Shown here piece by piece: positions 52,803 to 61,166 of a stretch of 64,000 bases of DNA. Origin of the DNA: Bacillaceae bacterium IKA-2 (GTDB taxonomy: Bacteria > Bacillota > Bacilli > Bacillales > Anaerobacillaceae); NCBI GenBank assembly GCA_031761875.1, contig CP134492.1, forward strand, positions 4,092,001-4,156,000. Reading direction: 5' to 3'. A model generated the notes under the pieces. That model did not search any database. It saw only the letters and a list, made by a program, of their open reading frames with translations, and had not been told where the DNA came from. Within the stretch, counting starts at the first letter, position 1; each line of letters opens with the position of its first letter. The translations under genes were made by a program, and so were the position numbers.

Positions 52803-54380
52803 ATGATTCGGGTGACGATGCAAACTAAGATTACCATTTTAATTCTCTTCATCGTTAGTTTATCTCTCTTAATATCAGGGTTTGTTGTTATATCAAATTT
52901 CATCCAAGCAAAAGAACTAGAAATGAAACAACAATCTTTTGTTGCTGCGAGGACGGTCGCTGGACTAACAGAAATATCTGATAAACTCACAAATCACACA
53001 ATTAAAAAGGATTCTATCAACCAAATTGTTGAGCCGATTCGGGGCACCCATAATGCCGACTACATCGTCGTACTCGATATGGAACGAATTCGCCATTCCC
53101 ACCCTGTTTCTACAATGATTGGTAAAGTATCGTTGGGTAGTGATCAAAACCCGGCCTTTGCTGAACATATCTATACGACAAAAGCTCGCGGTGAAGCTGG
53201 AACAGCGATTCGGGCATTTGCACCGATTCTTAACGAAAAGCATCAACAAATCGGTGTCGTTGTTGCTGGTTTTATACTTCCGACATTTTTTGAAGTACTT
53301 GCAAGCTTGAAATCAGAAATAATCTTAACTTCAAGTCTTTCACTATTGTTTGCTGGCTTGGGTGCATTGATACTTGCTTATCATATTAAAAAACAAATGT
53401 TTCATTTAGAACCTTATGAAATCGCTAAAATGTTAGTCGAACGTACCGAAACGTTTAATGCTATGCAAGAAGGGTTTATTGCCATTGATTCAAAAGAAAA
53501 AATAACAATTTTTAATAATAAAGCTAAAGCAATGTTTTCAATTAGCGAAGATGTCGTTGGTAAAAATATTCGTGAGATTATCTCTGATACAATGCTCCCA
53601 AAAATATTACATATGGAAACACCTTTTTTTAACAAAGAGATTCAAGTTCAAAAGCTCAACTTGCTAAGTAGCCACATTCCAATCAAAGTAAATAACGAAG
53701 CGGTCGGTGCTGTCGCTATCTTTCAGGACTTAACAGAAATGAAAAACCTTGCAGAAGAATTAACGGGGGTCAAGGCATTCGTTAGTGCACTGCGAGTCCA
53801 AAACCATGAGCATATCAATAAACTGCACACGATTGCTGGATTAATCCAATTAGGTAATAAAGACAATGCTTTAAACTATGTCTTACAAGAAACGGATGAA
53901 CAAAGTGAATTAACCCGGTTTTTAAGTAAAAATATTAAGGATGACAGCATTTCAGGGTTACTCCTAAGCAAAGTAAGTCGCGGAAAAGAACTTGGGATTA
54001 TGGTTAACATTAACAGACGTAGCATGCTTACTTCTTTTCCAAAAGGTTTAGACCATCATGACTTTGTGATCATTTTAGGGAATTTAATTGAAAATGCATT
54101 TGATTCTTTTAAAAACATTTCTGACACTGAGAAAGAAATTTTTGTCAGCATTGAACAATCTGAACATACACTTATGCTTTTAATTGAAGATAATGGCTCT
54201 GGAATTTCAGACGAAGATGTATCAAATATTTTTAAAGATGGGTTCTCAACAAAGCATGGAAAAAATCAAGGTATCGGTCTCCATTTAGTTAAGCAAATCG
54301 TAAATAATGGCCATGGAGTAATAGATGTAGAAAGTAAACTGGGCGAAGGAGCCACATTCTACGTAACATTTGATCGTTAA
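52803..54380 (+). CDS. dctS: Sensor histidine kinase, DctS/CitA family
   Basis: 525 residues. Helix 1 (about 8-28), an extracytoplasmic sCache domain (about 35-170), helix 2 (about 175-198), a PAS domain (GFIAIDSKEKITIFNNKA), the phospho-acceptor LRVQNHEHINKLHTIAGL, and an HATPase with NLIENAFDSF, EDNGSGIS and GIGLHLVKQIV. Complete. Would sense C4-acids together with DctB and phosphorylate DctR. Confidence 0.92.
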   Translation: MIRVTMQTKITILILFIVSLSLLISGFVVISNFIQAKELEMKQQSFVAARTVAGLTEISDKLTNHTIKKDSINQIVEPIRGTHNADYIVVLDMERIRHSHPVSTMIGKVSLGSDQNPAFAEHIYTTKARGEAGTAIRAFAPILNEKHQQIGVVVAGFILPTFFEVLASLKSEIILTSSLSLLFAGLGALILAYHIKKQMFHLEPYEIAKMLVERTETFNAMQEGFIAIDSKEKITIFNNKAKAMFSISEDVVGKNIREIISDTMLPKILHMETPFFNKEIQVQKLNLLSSHIPIKVNNEAVGAVAIFQDLTEMKNLAEELTGVKAFVSALRVQNHEHINKLHTIAGLIQLGNKDNALNYVLQETDEQSELTRFLSKNIKDDSISGLLLSKVSRGKELGIMVNINRRSMLTSFPKGLDHHDFVIILGNLIENAFDSFKNISDTEKEIFVSIEQSEHTLMLLIEDNGSGISDEDVSNIFKDGFSTKHGKNQGIGLHLVKQIVNNGHGVIDVESKLGEGATFYVTFDR

Positions 54381-54488
54381 TTATTATTATTTAAGCCAAG
54401 TTGGTAAAGCACTTTACATTTTGATTAGTTTTTTGGGATCGTTATAAGATCAAATTTATGGAGTTTACATAACAAGGATGTGAAGCGC

Positions 54489-55178
54489 ATGTCAAAGGAA
54501 ATCGTAAATGTTATTCTGATAGAAGATGATCCAATGGTACAAGCAGTTAATCGAAAATATATTGAACTGCTAAATGGGTTTAAAATAATTGGAACTGCTT
54601 CAAATGGCATTGAGGGAATTGAATTAATTAGAAAATTAAATCCTGACTTAGCAATTATCGATGTTTATATGCCTAATCAAAACGGTCTTGAAACATTAAA
54701 ACAGCTTCGTACAGAAGGGTATAAGACTGACATTATTATGATTACCGCCGCTAGTGATCTTGAAACAGTAAAATGTTCCTTACAACATGGAGCAATTGAC
54801 TATATCGTTAAGCCCTTTACATTTCAACGAATTCAGCAAGCTTTTGAAAATTATCTTACGATTCAACGGCAGTTTAAAAATAATAAAGAAGTCACACAAG
54901 CTGAACTAGATTCGATGTTGTTTCAAATAGAAACAAAAAAGGGCAACACTCTGCCAAAAGGATTAAACTCAGTAACGTTGGCAAGAGTTTCCGAATTTTT
55001 AAAGGAAGAAGAAAAATCTTTTGCTGCTGATGAGACCGCCGAAGTACTCGGTATTGCTCGAGTCACTGCAAGACGCTATCTAGAATACCTTGTCATTTGT
55101 GGAATAGTTGAAGTGAATATGGAATACCGTAAAATTGGTAGACCAAAAAACCGATATCATTTTATTATCAGATCATAA
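54489..55178 (+). CDS. dctR: Response regulator, DctR/CitB family
   Basis: 229 residues from the ATG at 54489; AAGGA is 11 bases upstream. Receiver with phospho-Asp58 (LAIIDVYMP) and KPF lysine; C-terminal helix-turn-helix (TAEVLGIARVTARRYLEYL). Should activate the DASS transporter gene. A 108-base gap after dctS may hold its own start signals. The iron alcohol dehydrogenase gene follows 28 bases later, so it may be in the same transcript. Confidence 0.9.
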   Translation: MSKEIVNVILIEDDPMVQAVNRKYIELLNGFKIIGTASNGIEGIELIRKLNPDLAIIDVYMPNQNGLETLKQLRTEGYKTDIIMITAASDLETVKCSLQHGAIDYIVKPFTFQRIQQAFENYLTIQRQFKNNKEVTQAELDSMLFQIETKKGNTLPKGLNSVTLARVSEFLKEEEKSFAADETAEVLGIARVTARRYLEYLVICGIVEVNMEYRKIGRPKNRYHFIIRS

Positions 55179-55206
55179 GCTTTACTTAGAAACGAGGGGG
55201 AATATT

Positions 55207-56406
55207 ATGTATAAATTATATTGTCGGATTTATCAAAATGTCTTTAAAATGGTTTCTTACATATTGCCTTGGCGTAAACCAGAGTTATTAGAAGGTGAAA
55301 ATAGCTTAATGAAACTACCAAAGCTAATAAAAAGTAAAGATATTGATAGTGTTCTAATAGTGACAGACAAAGGTATTACAGCACTCGGACTAATAGATGA
55401 ATTATACAAAGGCTTAAGTGATGTGGGCGTAGACTTTGTCGTGTTTGACAGAACTATTCCCAATCCAACGATTGAGAATATTGAAGAGGCCTTGCAGATG
55501 TTTAAAGCTAATAATTGCAAAGGGATTGTAGCTTTTGGCGGCGGCTCACCAATGGATTGTGCAAAAGGCGTTGGTGCCCGTGTAGCAAGACCTAATAAAA
55601 GTATTCCAGAGATGAAAGGTGAATTAAAGGTAAGGAAGAAAATCCCGCTCCTGTTTGCCATTCCAACAACAGCCGGAACCGGAAGCGAAGCTACAATCGC
55701 TGCAGTAATAACTAACAGTGCAACTCATGAAAAATATGCAATTAATGATATGTCACTGATCCCTCATTATGCAGTACTTGACCCATTACTTACTATTAAA
55801 CTGCCACAACATATTACTGCAACCACAGGAATCGATGCCTTAACACATGCGATTGAGGCCTATATTGGCAGAAGCAACACAAAGGAGACAAAACAGTGCA
55901 GTAGAGATGCTGTAAAATTAATTTTTGAAAACATATATGAGGCTTATACAAACGGGACAAACATAAACGCACGTACGAAAATGCAAAAAGCTGCTTATAT
56001 GGCAGGCATTTCATTTACTCGGGCATACGTTGGCTATGTACACGCAATTGCACATACTCTTGGTGGATTTTACTCCGTCCCTCATGGACTAGCCAATGCA
56101 ATTATCTTACCTTATGTTCTGGAATATTACGGTAAGTCAGTACATAAACCTTTAGCAGAGCTTGCCGATTTGGTTGGAGTTAGTAAGCCAACTGACACCT
56201 CTGAACAAAAGGCAACGAAGTTTATTGATGAAATAAAAAAGCTTAATGAAAGTATGAAAATCCCCAATAAAGTAACCGGCATTGTTGATAACGATATTCC
56301 ATTGCTCGTAGAGCGTGCGATAAAAGAAGCTAATCCTCTTTATCCAGTGCCAAATATTCTGTCTAAAAAAGATTTATTCACTCTTTATCAAATGATTAAG
56401 GAATAG
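55207..56406 (+). CDS. Iron-containing alcohol dehydrogenase, probable 4-hydroxybutyrate dehydrogenase
   Basis: GAGGGGGA sets the start at 55207 (399 residues). Group III alcohol dehydrogenase: AFGGGSPMDCAKG (NAD binding), TTAGTGSEATIAAVITN, DALTHAIEAYI and HTLGGFYSVPHGLANAI with metal-binding His residues. Substrate is not fixed by motif, but GabD and a C4-acid carrier nearby favour 4-hydroxybutyrate to succinate semialdehyde. A G-rich tandem repeat follows the stop. Confidence 0.85.
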   Translation: MYKLYCRIYQNVFKMVSYILPWRKPELLEGENSLMKLPKLIKSKDIDSVLIVTDKGITALGLIDELYKGLSDVGVDFVVFDRTIPNPTIENIEEALQMFKANNCKGIVAFGGGSPMDCAKGVGARVARPNKSIPEMKGELKVRKKIPLLFAIPTTAGTGSEATIAAVITNSATHEKYAINDMSLIPHYAVLDPLLTIKLPQHITATTGIDALTHAIEAYIGRSNTKETKQCSRDAVKLIFENIYEAYTNGTNINARTKMQKAAYMAGISFTRAYVGYVHAIAHTLGGFYSVPHGLANAIILPYVLEYYGKSVHKPLAELADLVGVSKPTDTSEQKATKFIDEIKKLNESMKIPNKVTGIVDNDIPLLVERAIKEANPLYPVPNILSKKDLFTLYQMIKE

Positions 56407-56414
56407 AGAGAGTA

Positions 56415-56444
56415 GGGTGAGGGTAGGGATGAGGGTAGGGATGA
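56415..56444 (+). repeat. G-rich tandem repeat with quadruplex potential
   Basis: GGGTGAGGGTAGGGATGA then GGGTAGGGATGA: five GGG tracts with 1-5 base loops, nine bases after the dehydrogenase stop. The 12-base unit GGGTAGGGATGA occurs twice in tandem. Confidence 0.6.
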
Positions 56445-56671
56445 GGAAATGACCTCTAACTCTTAAAGGAATTGAGCTTGACATTTCAATTCATTTCCAT
56501 GAATTTTTTCATTAATCCTTAGCCATAAGGCATTATCACAAGGGTGATTGGTTCTTACTTAAAAGGCCATCATGCCAGCCTCATGTTGTAAAACCTTCGA
56601 GACTATCTCTCTTCTCTCTATTTATCTAAATTAAGTCTTTATATATTTTACAACACTCATTGTGTAAAAAT

Positions 56672-56696
56672 AGGCTAGATTCCAAAAATCTAGCCT
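56672..56696 (-). terminator. Terminator downstream of the aor/moaD remnants
   Basis: AGGCTAGAT/ATCTAGCCT stem; on the minus strand it is followed by ATTTTTA. The rest of 56445-56721 shows no gene. Confidence 0.65.
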
Positions 56697-56721
56697 CCTT
56701 AACTTGATTTAACCAAATGTT

Positions 56722-56788
56722 TTACCCTCCCGACAGTGGGATTAGTAATTCAAGTTGATCGCCATCATTTAACGTCTCATTGGCCATA
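56722..56788 (-). pseudogene. MoaD/ThiS-family sulfur-carrier gene tail
   Basis: Reads MANETLNDGDQLELLIPLSGG then stop, including the diagnostic C-terminal Gly-Gly. Only the last 20 or so codons remain, fused to the aor fragment. Such carriers accompany tungsten or molybdenum cofactor enzymes, which agrees with the neighbour. Confidence 0.75.
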
Positions 56789-57140
56789 TTTACGATACAT
56801 CACCAGTAAAGTTCTCACCTGTGTAAGCAGAAACTAACACACCGACAATCTCCCACCGATTTTGAACAGCTCCCGCGCTAAACATACACATACCAAGAAT
56901 ATCCCAAATCGTATTAACTGTTTGGGCATTTTTAGAGAGTTCTACCTGACCTTCTGGCGAACGATGATCAATTTGAGCTCTGATCGTTTGACCAGCTGTA
57001 TGGTCAGCACCCATTGGAGAAGTCGCAAAAGTAACACCTAAACCTTTAACCGCTCTTGGATCATAGCCTGGCATCGTTTGCCCTTAATGGGTGTCAATTG
57101 AATTTGGTAAGCAACTTCAATTCCCAAAAAGTAGATTGCT
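56788..57140 (-). pseudogene. aor: Tungsten aldehyde:ferredoxin oxidoreductase fragment
   Basis: MPGYDPRAVKGLGVTFATSP then MGADHTAGQTIRAQIDH is the AOR C-terminal domain signature. A frameshift near 57070 separates it from upstream residues QIQLTPIKGQ. About 110 of the usual 600 codons survive; the iron-sulfur and tungstopterin parts are missing. The remaining 150 bases before gabD hold only a weak hairpin (AACACC...GGTGTT). Confidence 0.82.
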
Positions 57141-57294
57141 AAAGTTAAGGTCGGTTTTTATCCACGCAATAACACCCTCCGGTTTAAGTACCTATTTCAA
57201 GCGTACCTTTTCCGAAGGTGTTTTATATTGTCTCACTATTTTATGGTAATCGATTTTTCGTATGAAAAAGCAGAACTTTTTATTATTCTAGTAA

Positions 57295-58722
57295 TTATAG
57301 ACCAATAGATACATATTTAGTTTCTAGGAAAGCTTCAAGCCCTTCTATACCACCTTCTCGACCCGTGCCACTTTCTTTCATTCCGCCAAATGGAGCTTGG
57401 GCTGCAGACGGAGCACCATCATTCCAGCCGACAATTCCATAATCTAATCCCTCAACTACTTTCATTCCTTTAGTAATACTTTCTGAAAAAACATAGGCAC
57501 TAAGACCAAACTGTGAAGCATTTGCGCTATTTATTGCTTCTTCAACATCCTCAAACGTTTGTATAGGAGCAACTGGACCAAATGTTTCTTCATTCATGAT
57601 TACCATGTCATTCGTAACACCTGTAAGGATAGTAGGTTCATAAAAATAGGCTTCTTCTTTATTCCAACCAGTTCCACCACTAACTACAAAAGCACCTTTT
57701 TCTTTAGCATCTTCAACATGTTTGAAAACTTTCTCATATCCTTGTCGATTAATAAGTGGTCCAATTGTAATGCCATTTTCTAACCCGTTACCGACTTTAA
57801 GTTTTTCTACTTCTTGTTTAAATTTATCTAGGAATGCTTGCTCGATAGGTTTATGAACATAAATTCGGTTTCCACAAATGCACGTTTGTCCTGCATTACG
57901 GAACTTAGATGCCATAACACCTGCAACCGCTTTGTCTAAGTCTGCATCATCTAAAATGATAATTGGAGCATGACCACCTAATTCAAGAGATAAATTTAAC
58001 ATATTTTCTGCACTCTGGCGCATTAATAGCTTTCCAACTTCTGTGGACCCAGTGAATGTTAACTTCTTTATAATCGGGTTACTTGTCATCTCTTGACCAA
58101 TGGCTTTTGGATCACCAGTAATAATATTTATAACACCTTTTGGAATTCCAGCTTGCTCCGCTAACTGAGCAAGTCGGATCGTAGTTAGTGGCGTAAGTTC
58201 CGCAGGCTTACCTACAAAAGTACAACCTGCGGCTAAAGCTGGTGCAATCTTCCTTATCATCATAGCTGCCGGAAAATTCCATGGGGTAATCCCTGCTACT
58301 ACTCCTACTGGTTGCTTCCAAACATGGATTCTTTTATTGGTAGCGCTAGCCGGTACAGTCCGACCATAAACCCTTTTCCCTTCTTCAGCATACCAGGATA
58401 TATACGAAACCGAGGACATAATTTCATTTTTTGCCTCCTCCAAAGGTTTACCCATTTCTACTGTTATTAATCTTGCTATCTCTTGTTTATTTTCTAATAT
58501 TAAATCATGCCATTTCATCATGTAATTCGCACGCACATTGGCAGTCAGCTTTGACCATTGACCAAATGCTACTTCAGCTCCCTCAATTGCTTCGCGCGTT
58601 TCTTCTTTGCCTCCCAAAGGCACTGTACCGACTATTTCTCCAGTTGCTGGATTTAAAACTTCAATTATTTCATAATTATCCCCTACCCATTCACCGTTTA
58701 TATACATTAAGCCTTTAAACAT
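57295..58722 (-). CDS. gabD: Succinate-semialdehyde dehydrogenase
   Basis: 475 residues, typical aldehyde dehydrogenase. GITPWNFPAAMM, FTGSTEVGK, LELGGHAP (Glu base) and NAGQTCICGNRIYVH (Cys nucleophile). The closest resemblance is to NAD(P)-dependent GabD (MKWHDLILENKQEIARLITVE, GMKESGTGREGG). Converts succinate semialdehyde to succinate. AAGGAGTGG precedes the ATG. A perfect LacI-type operator lies 35 bases upstream, and its likely regulator is the next gene. Confidence 0.9.
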   Translation of the reverse strand: MFKGLMYINGEWVGDNYEIIEVLNPATGEIVGTVPLGGKEETREAIEGAEVAFGQWSKLTANVRANYMMKWHDLILENKQEIARLITVEMGKPLEEAKNEIMSSVSYISWYAEEGKRVYGRTVPASATNKRIHVWKQPVGVVAGITPWNFPAAMMIRKIAPALAAGCTFVGKPAELTPLTTIRLAQLAEQAGIPKGVINIITGDPKAIGQEMTSNPIIKKLTFTGSTEVGKLLMRQSAENMLNLSLELGGHAPIIILDDADLDKAVAGVMASKFRNAGQTCICGNRIYVHKPIEQAFLDKFKQEVEKLKVGNGLENGITIGPLINRQGYEKVFKHVEDAKEKGAFVVSGGTGWNKEEAYFYEPTILTGVTNDMVIMNEETFGPVAPIQTFEDVEEAINSANASQFGLSAYVFSESITKGMKVVEGLDYGIVGWNDGAPSAAQAPFGGMKESGTGREGGIEGLEAFLETKYVSIGL

Positions 58723-58756
58723 GTTGATCCACTCCTTAGTTTAGTAGTTAAGCTTC

Positions 58757-58774
58757 TTTGAATACGTATTCAAA
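58757..58774. promoter_or_regulatory. LacI-family operator before gabD
   Basis: TTTGAATACGTATTCAAA, a perfect 18-bp palindrome. Its core GAATACGTATTC is repeated upstream of the LacI-family gene. Confidence 0.75.
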
Positions 58775-58785
58775 CTCTTTTTAAT

Positions 58786-58814
58786 GAAAAACTACACTTG
58801 AGATGTAGTTTTTC
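58786..58814 (-). terminator. Terminator overlapping the end of the LacI-family gene
   Basis: GAAAAACTACA/TGTAGTTTTTC stem with the stop codon inside. It separates the regulator from gabD. Confidence 0.7.
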
Positions 58815-59793
58815 TAATTACTATTTCGGTTGGTAGTGTAATTTGATTCTTATCCTTTGATTCATCATTTAACATTAAGTCCATTAAAACTTTAACTGCG
58901 GTTAACCCTAATGATTGCCTATCCTTTACCCTTACTGTCGTTAATTGGATGCGACTATGTCCACTCCACTCAACATCATCTAAACCAATTAAACTTATAT
59001 CTTCAGGTATTGAGTACCCCTTAGAGTCTAAATAATCGATAATATAAAAAGCTATTGAATCATTTGCGGCAAAAATAGCTGATGGACGGTTTCTATAAGC
59101 AAGCATTGTTTCTAATGCTTTTGTAACTTCTTTTTTGCTTGTATCATTTTCGAAAAAAAACTCGTCATATACTGGAATTTTTTTTTCTAATAGAAAGTCT
59201 CTAAAACCTTGATATCGTCCAAAAAAAGTAGAAGCTTGTAAAGAACCACCAATCCAACCTATCGTTCTGTGACCTAGATTAACTAAATGTTCAGCAGCTT
59301 GCTGACCGGCCTGGTAATTATCCATTTCAACGTAATGTTCTCCTTGTTTATGAATCCGATTTAACATAACAAATCGAACTCCGAGCTGTGATAGTTTATC
59401 GAAAATAGGATCGTCATACAAAATAGAAGATAAGATTATTCCATCAACTTGTTCATTCATCACATCCTCATAAAATGTAGTATGATCCTTTGCACTATCA
59501 AAATCAAAATTAACATTAACATTATATCCTTGTTCTCTTGCATAACAAACAATTGCAGCCGTTGTTTCTACATAAAATTGATTATGTAACGACCCAGAAA
59601 TTAAAGCAATTGTGTTTGTTGTTTGCTTTACTAACGATCTCGCAATCGAGTTAGGTCTGTAATTTAGTTCTTTTATAGCCCACTTTACTTTTTCTACTAC
59701 TTCTGGCCTTACTTTAGATGAATCATTTAATACTCTAGATACTGTTGATTGAGATACACCAGCTTTTATAGCCACTTCTTTTGACGACGTCAT
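58792..59793 (-). CDS. LacI-family repressor, likely controlling gabD and itself
   Basis: 333 residues from the ATG at 59793 (GGGAGAG upstream; a longer frame to 59811 overlaps the operator). DNA-binding SSKEVAIKAGVSQSTVSRVL and hinge NYRPNSIARSL, then a periplasmic-binding-like sensor domain (TIALISGSLHNQFY; IFAANDSIAFYIID; LIGLDDVEWSG). Ligand unknown; context suggests an intermediate of hydroxybutyrate or GABA breakdown. Identical operator cores lie before its own gene and before gabD. Confidence 0.88.
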   Translation of the reverse strand: MTSSKEVAIKAGVSQSTVSRVLNDSSKVRPEVVEKVKWAIKELNYRPNSIARSLVKQTTNTIALISGSLHNQFYVETTAAIVCYAREQGYNVNVNFDFDSAKDHTTFYEDVMNEQVDGIILSSILYDDPIFDKLSQLGVRFVMLNRIHKQGEHYVEMDNYQAGQQAAEHLVNLGHRTIGWIGGSLQASTFFGRYQGFRDFLLEKKIPVYDEFFFENDTSKKEVTKALETMLAYRNRPSAIFAANDSIAFYIIDYLDSKGYSIPEDISLIGLDDVEWSGHSRIQLTTVRVKDRQSLGLTAVKVLMDLMLNDESKDKNQITLPTEIVIRKTTSQV

Positions 59794-59810
59794 ACAAAAT
59801 CTCTCTCCCA

Positions 59811-59824
59811 CGAATACGTATTCA
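59811..59824. promoter_or_regulatory. Operator before the LacI-family gene
   Basis: CGAATACGTATTCA; the 12-bp core GAATACGTATTC is the same as before gabD. Consistent with autorepression. Confidence 0.7.
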
Positions 59825-60248
59825 TGTGTTTAGTTTAAATTATTCTGAATTTATTGTCAATAAATTTGCTATCTCAAATTACCTATCGTCCGCATTGATA
59901 ATTTATCACAGTTTATTCGTACATCTCCAAAAGAGGTGTAAAATTTCAATATTGAGCATGAAAGAAGCAAAAAGACCGTAAATTAATTTTAGTTTCAATT
60001 AACAGTTCAGTTGATTGACCTCTGGTCTTTCCTTGTCCATACATTGCCATGATAATCGTTCCTGATTGCTCAACGAATGCCTAACTGACACAATGATTCG
60101 CATCGGTCATCCAACGGTTTTCTCGTTGTCCTATTATAGGTGATGTCATGAAATCCTTCAAATTAGATCTCTGTGTCATCAGATTTAATTCAAGAAGGAA
60201 GTAAGATCGGATTCAAAACCTGACTTCTGGCTTCTTTAACGGGAAAAA

Positions 60249-60377
60249 TTAAAAAAGGAACAAAAAGAAAAGCAGTGCCGTAAACGCAATACGCGTTATT
60301 ACGAGGTTGTCGTAAACTATGAGGGAATCGGTCCAGTTTGTCTCTATTTTAGCCCTTTTACTTATCAAAAAATATGA
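60249..60377 (+). pseudogene. Transposase scrap in a gene-poor stretch
   Basis: Open frame without a start: KEQKEKQCRKRNTRYYEVVV then NYEGIGPVCLYFSPFTYQ. The RYYEV-x-V-x-YEGIGP style recalls DDE transposases of the IS4/IS701 kind. Bases 59825-60526 otherwise carry no gene; they look like eroded insertion-sequence DNA. Family uncertain. Confidence 0.35.
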
Positions 60378-60526
60378 TGCTTATTCCTTTCTACCGACAC
60401 GTCAATGACGTTCTTGAAGATGCTAGAGATTTACTCGATACGATTGATTGCTGAGGTCTTTTTCAAGGTACGGATCTTAAACGCTACTAAGCAAGACCAC
60501 TAAGAACGTTAAGCCATATAAAAATT

Positions 60527-60568
60527 TTAAGAAGATAATTCCTGTTGATACAGAAATCATCTTCTTAA
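60527..60568 (-). terminator. Hairpin after the cytochrome gene
   Basis: TTAAGAAGAT and ATCTTCTTAA, with CTGT/ACAG in the loop. Probable 3' end of the FMN-protein/cytochrome transcript; weak T-run. Confidence 0.5.
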
Positions 60569-60618
60569 TGTATTACTTTAAAATGTTCATCACAATCTGT
60601 GCACTTAGTTTTTATAGC

Positions 60619-61116
60619 TTAATCTTCTAAGTCATCTTTTAAGTAACCTGATGAATAATCTCCAAGTTCCCCATGCATAAATTCTACATTGTGACAGCCT
60701 CCTGATGTACAACTATTTCCATCAGAAATAGAATCCTTATGGTTTAACAAAACGCTTCGTTCACGTTCAATGTTATCTATATTGTGACAAGTAAGGCACT
60801 TATCGTTTGGTACTTCAGTTTTAATGTCAAGATAATTATTTGGATCGTGTCTACCAGTAATAGTACTGAAAAGATGCCCCACCCCGTTAATTTTATCTTG
60901 GGTAAATCCTTCTCCATGACAGCTTAAGCAATCAATTTTAGCGTGTGGTCTGGCCTCACGCAACTCCGAGAATTCAGGTGCATCATGACAAGTTAAGCAA
61001 AAACTAGTTTGCGTTGTTGCACTAACTCCCTGATTGGTAATAACCGCTAACACGATGCCAGCAAATACACTTGCCAAAATAATTAAAAATAACTTCTTAT
61101 TCATCTTTTTGAACAT
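60619..61116 (-). CDS. Membrane-anchored tetraheme c-type cytochrome (NapC/NrfH-like)
   Basis: 165 residues: an N-terminal membrane anchor (about 8-27), then heme sites CLTCH (40-44), CLSCH (63-67), CLTCH (107-111) and a CTSGGCH (136-142), which is CX4CH, not CX2CH. Short NapC/NrfH-like proteins pass electrons from menaquinol to outer partners. It lies 50 bases downstream of a triple FMN-binding lipoprotein gene, so the two likely form one chain. GGAGGCG precedes the ATG. Ends in an acidic tail. Confidence 0.88.
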   Translation of the reverse strand: MFKKMNKKLFLIILASVFAGIVLAVITNQGVSATTQTSFCLTCHDAPEFSELREARPHAKIDCLSCHGEGFTQDKINGVGHLFSTITGRHDPNNYLDIKTEVPNDKCLTCHNIDNIERERSVLLNHKDSISDGNSCTSGGCHNVEFMHGELGDYSSGYLKDDLED

Positions 61117-61166
61117 CTCTAATCGCCTCCAATGTTTGAATTTTTGGTTATTAATATTGTTTAATA

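Noticed and set aside
55257-55661. 134-codon minus-strand frame inside the iron alcohol dehydrogenase gene
   Set aside because: Shadow of a highly conserved gene; no ribosome site.
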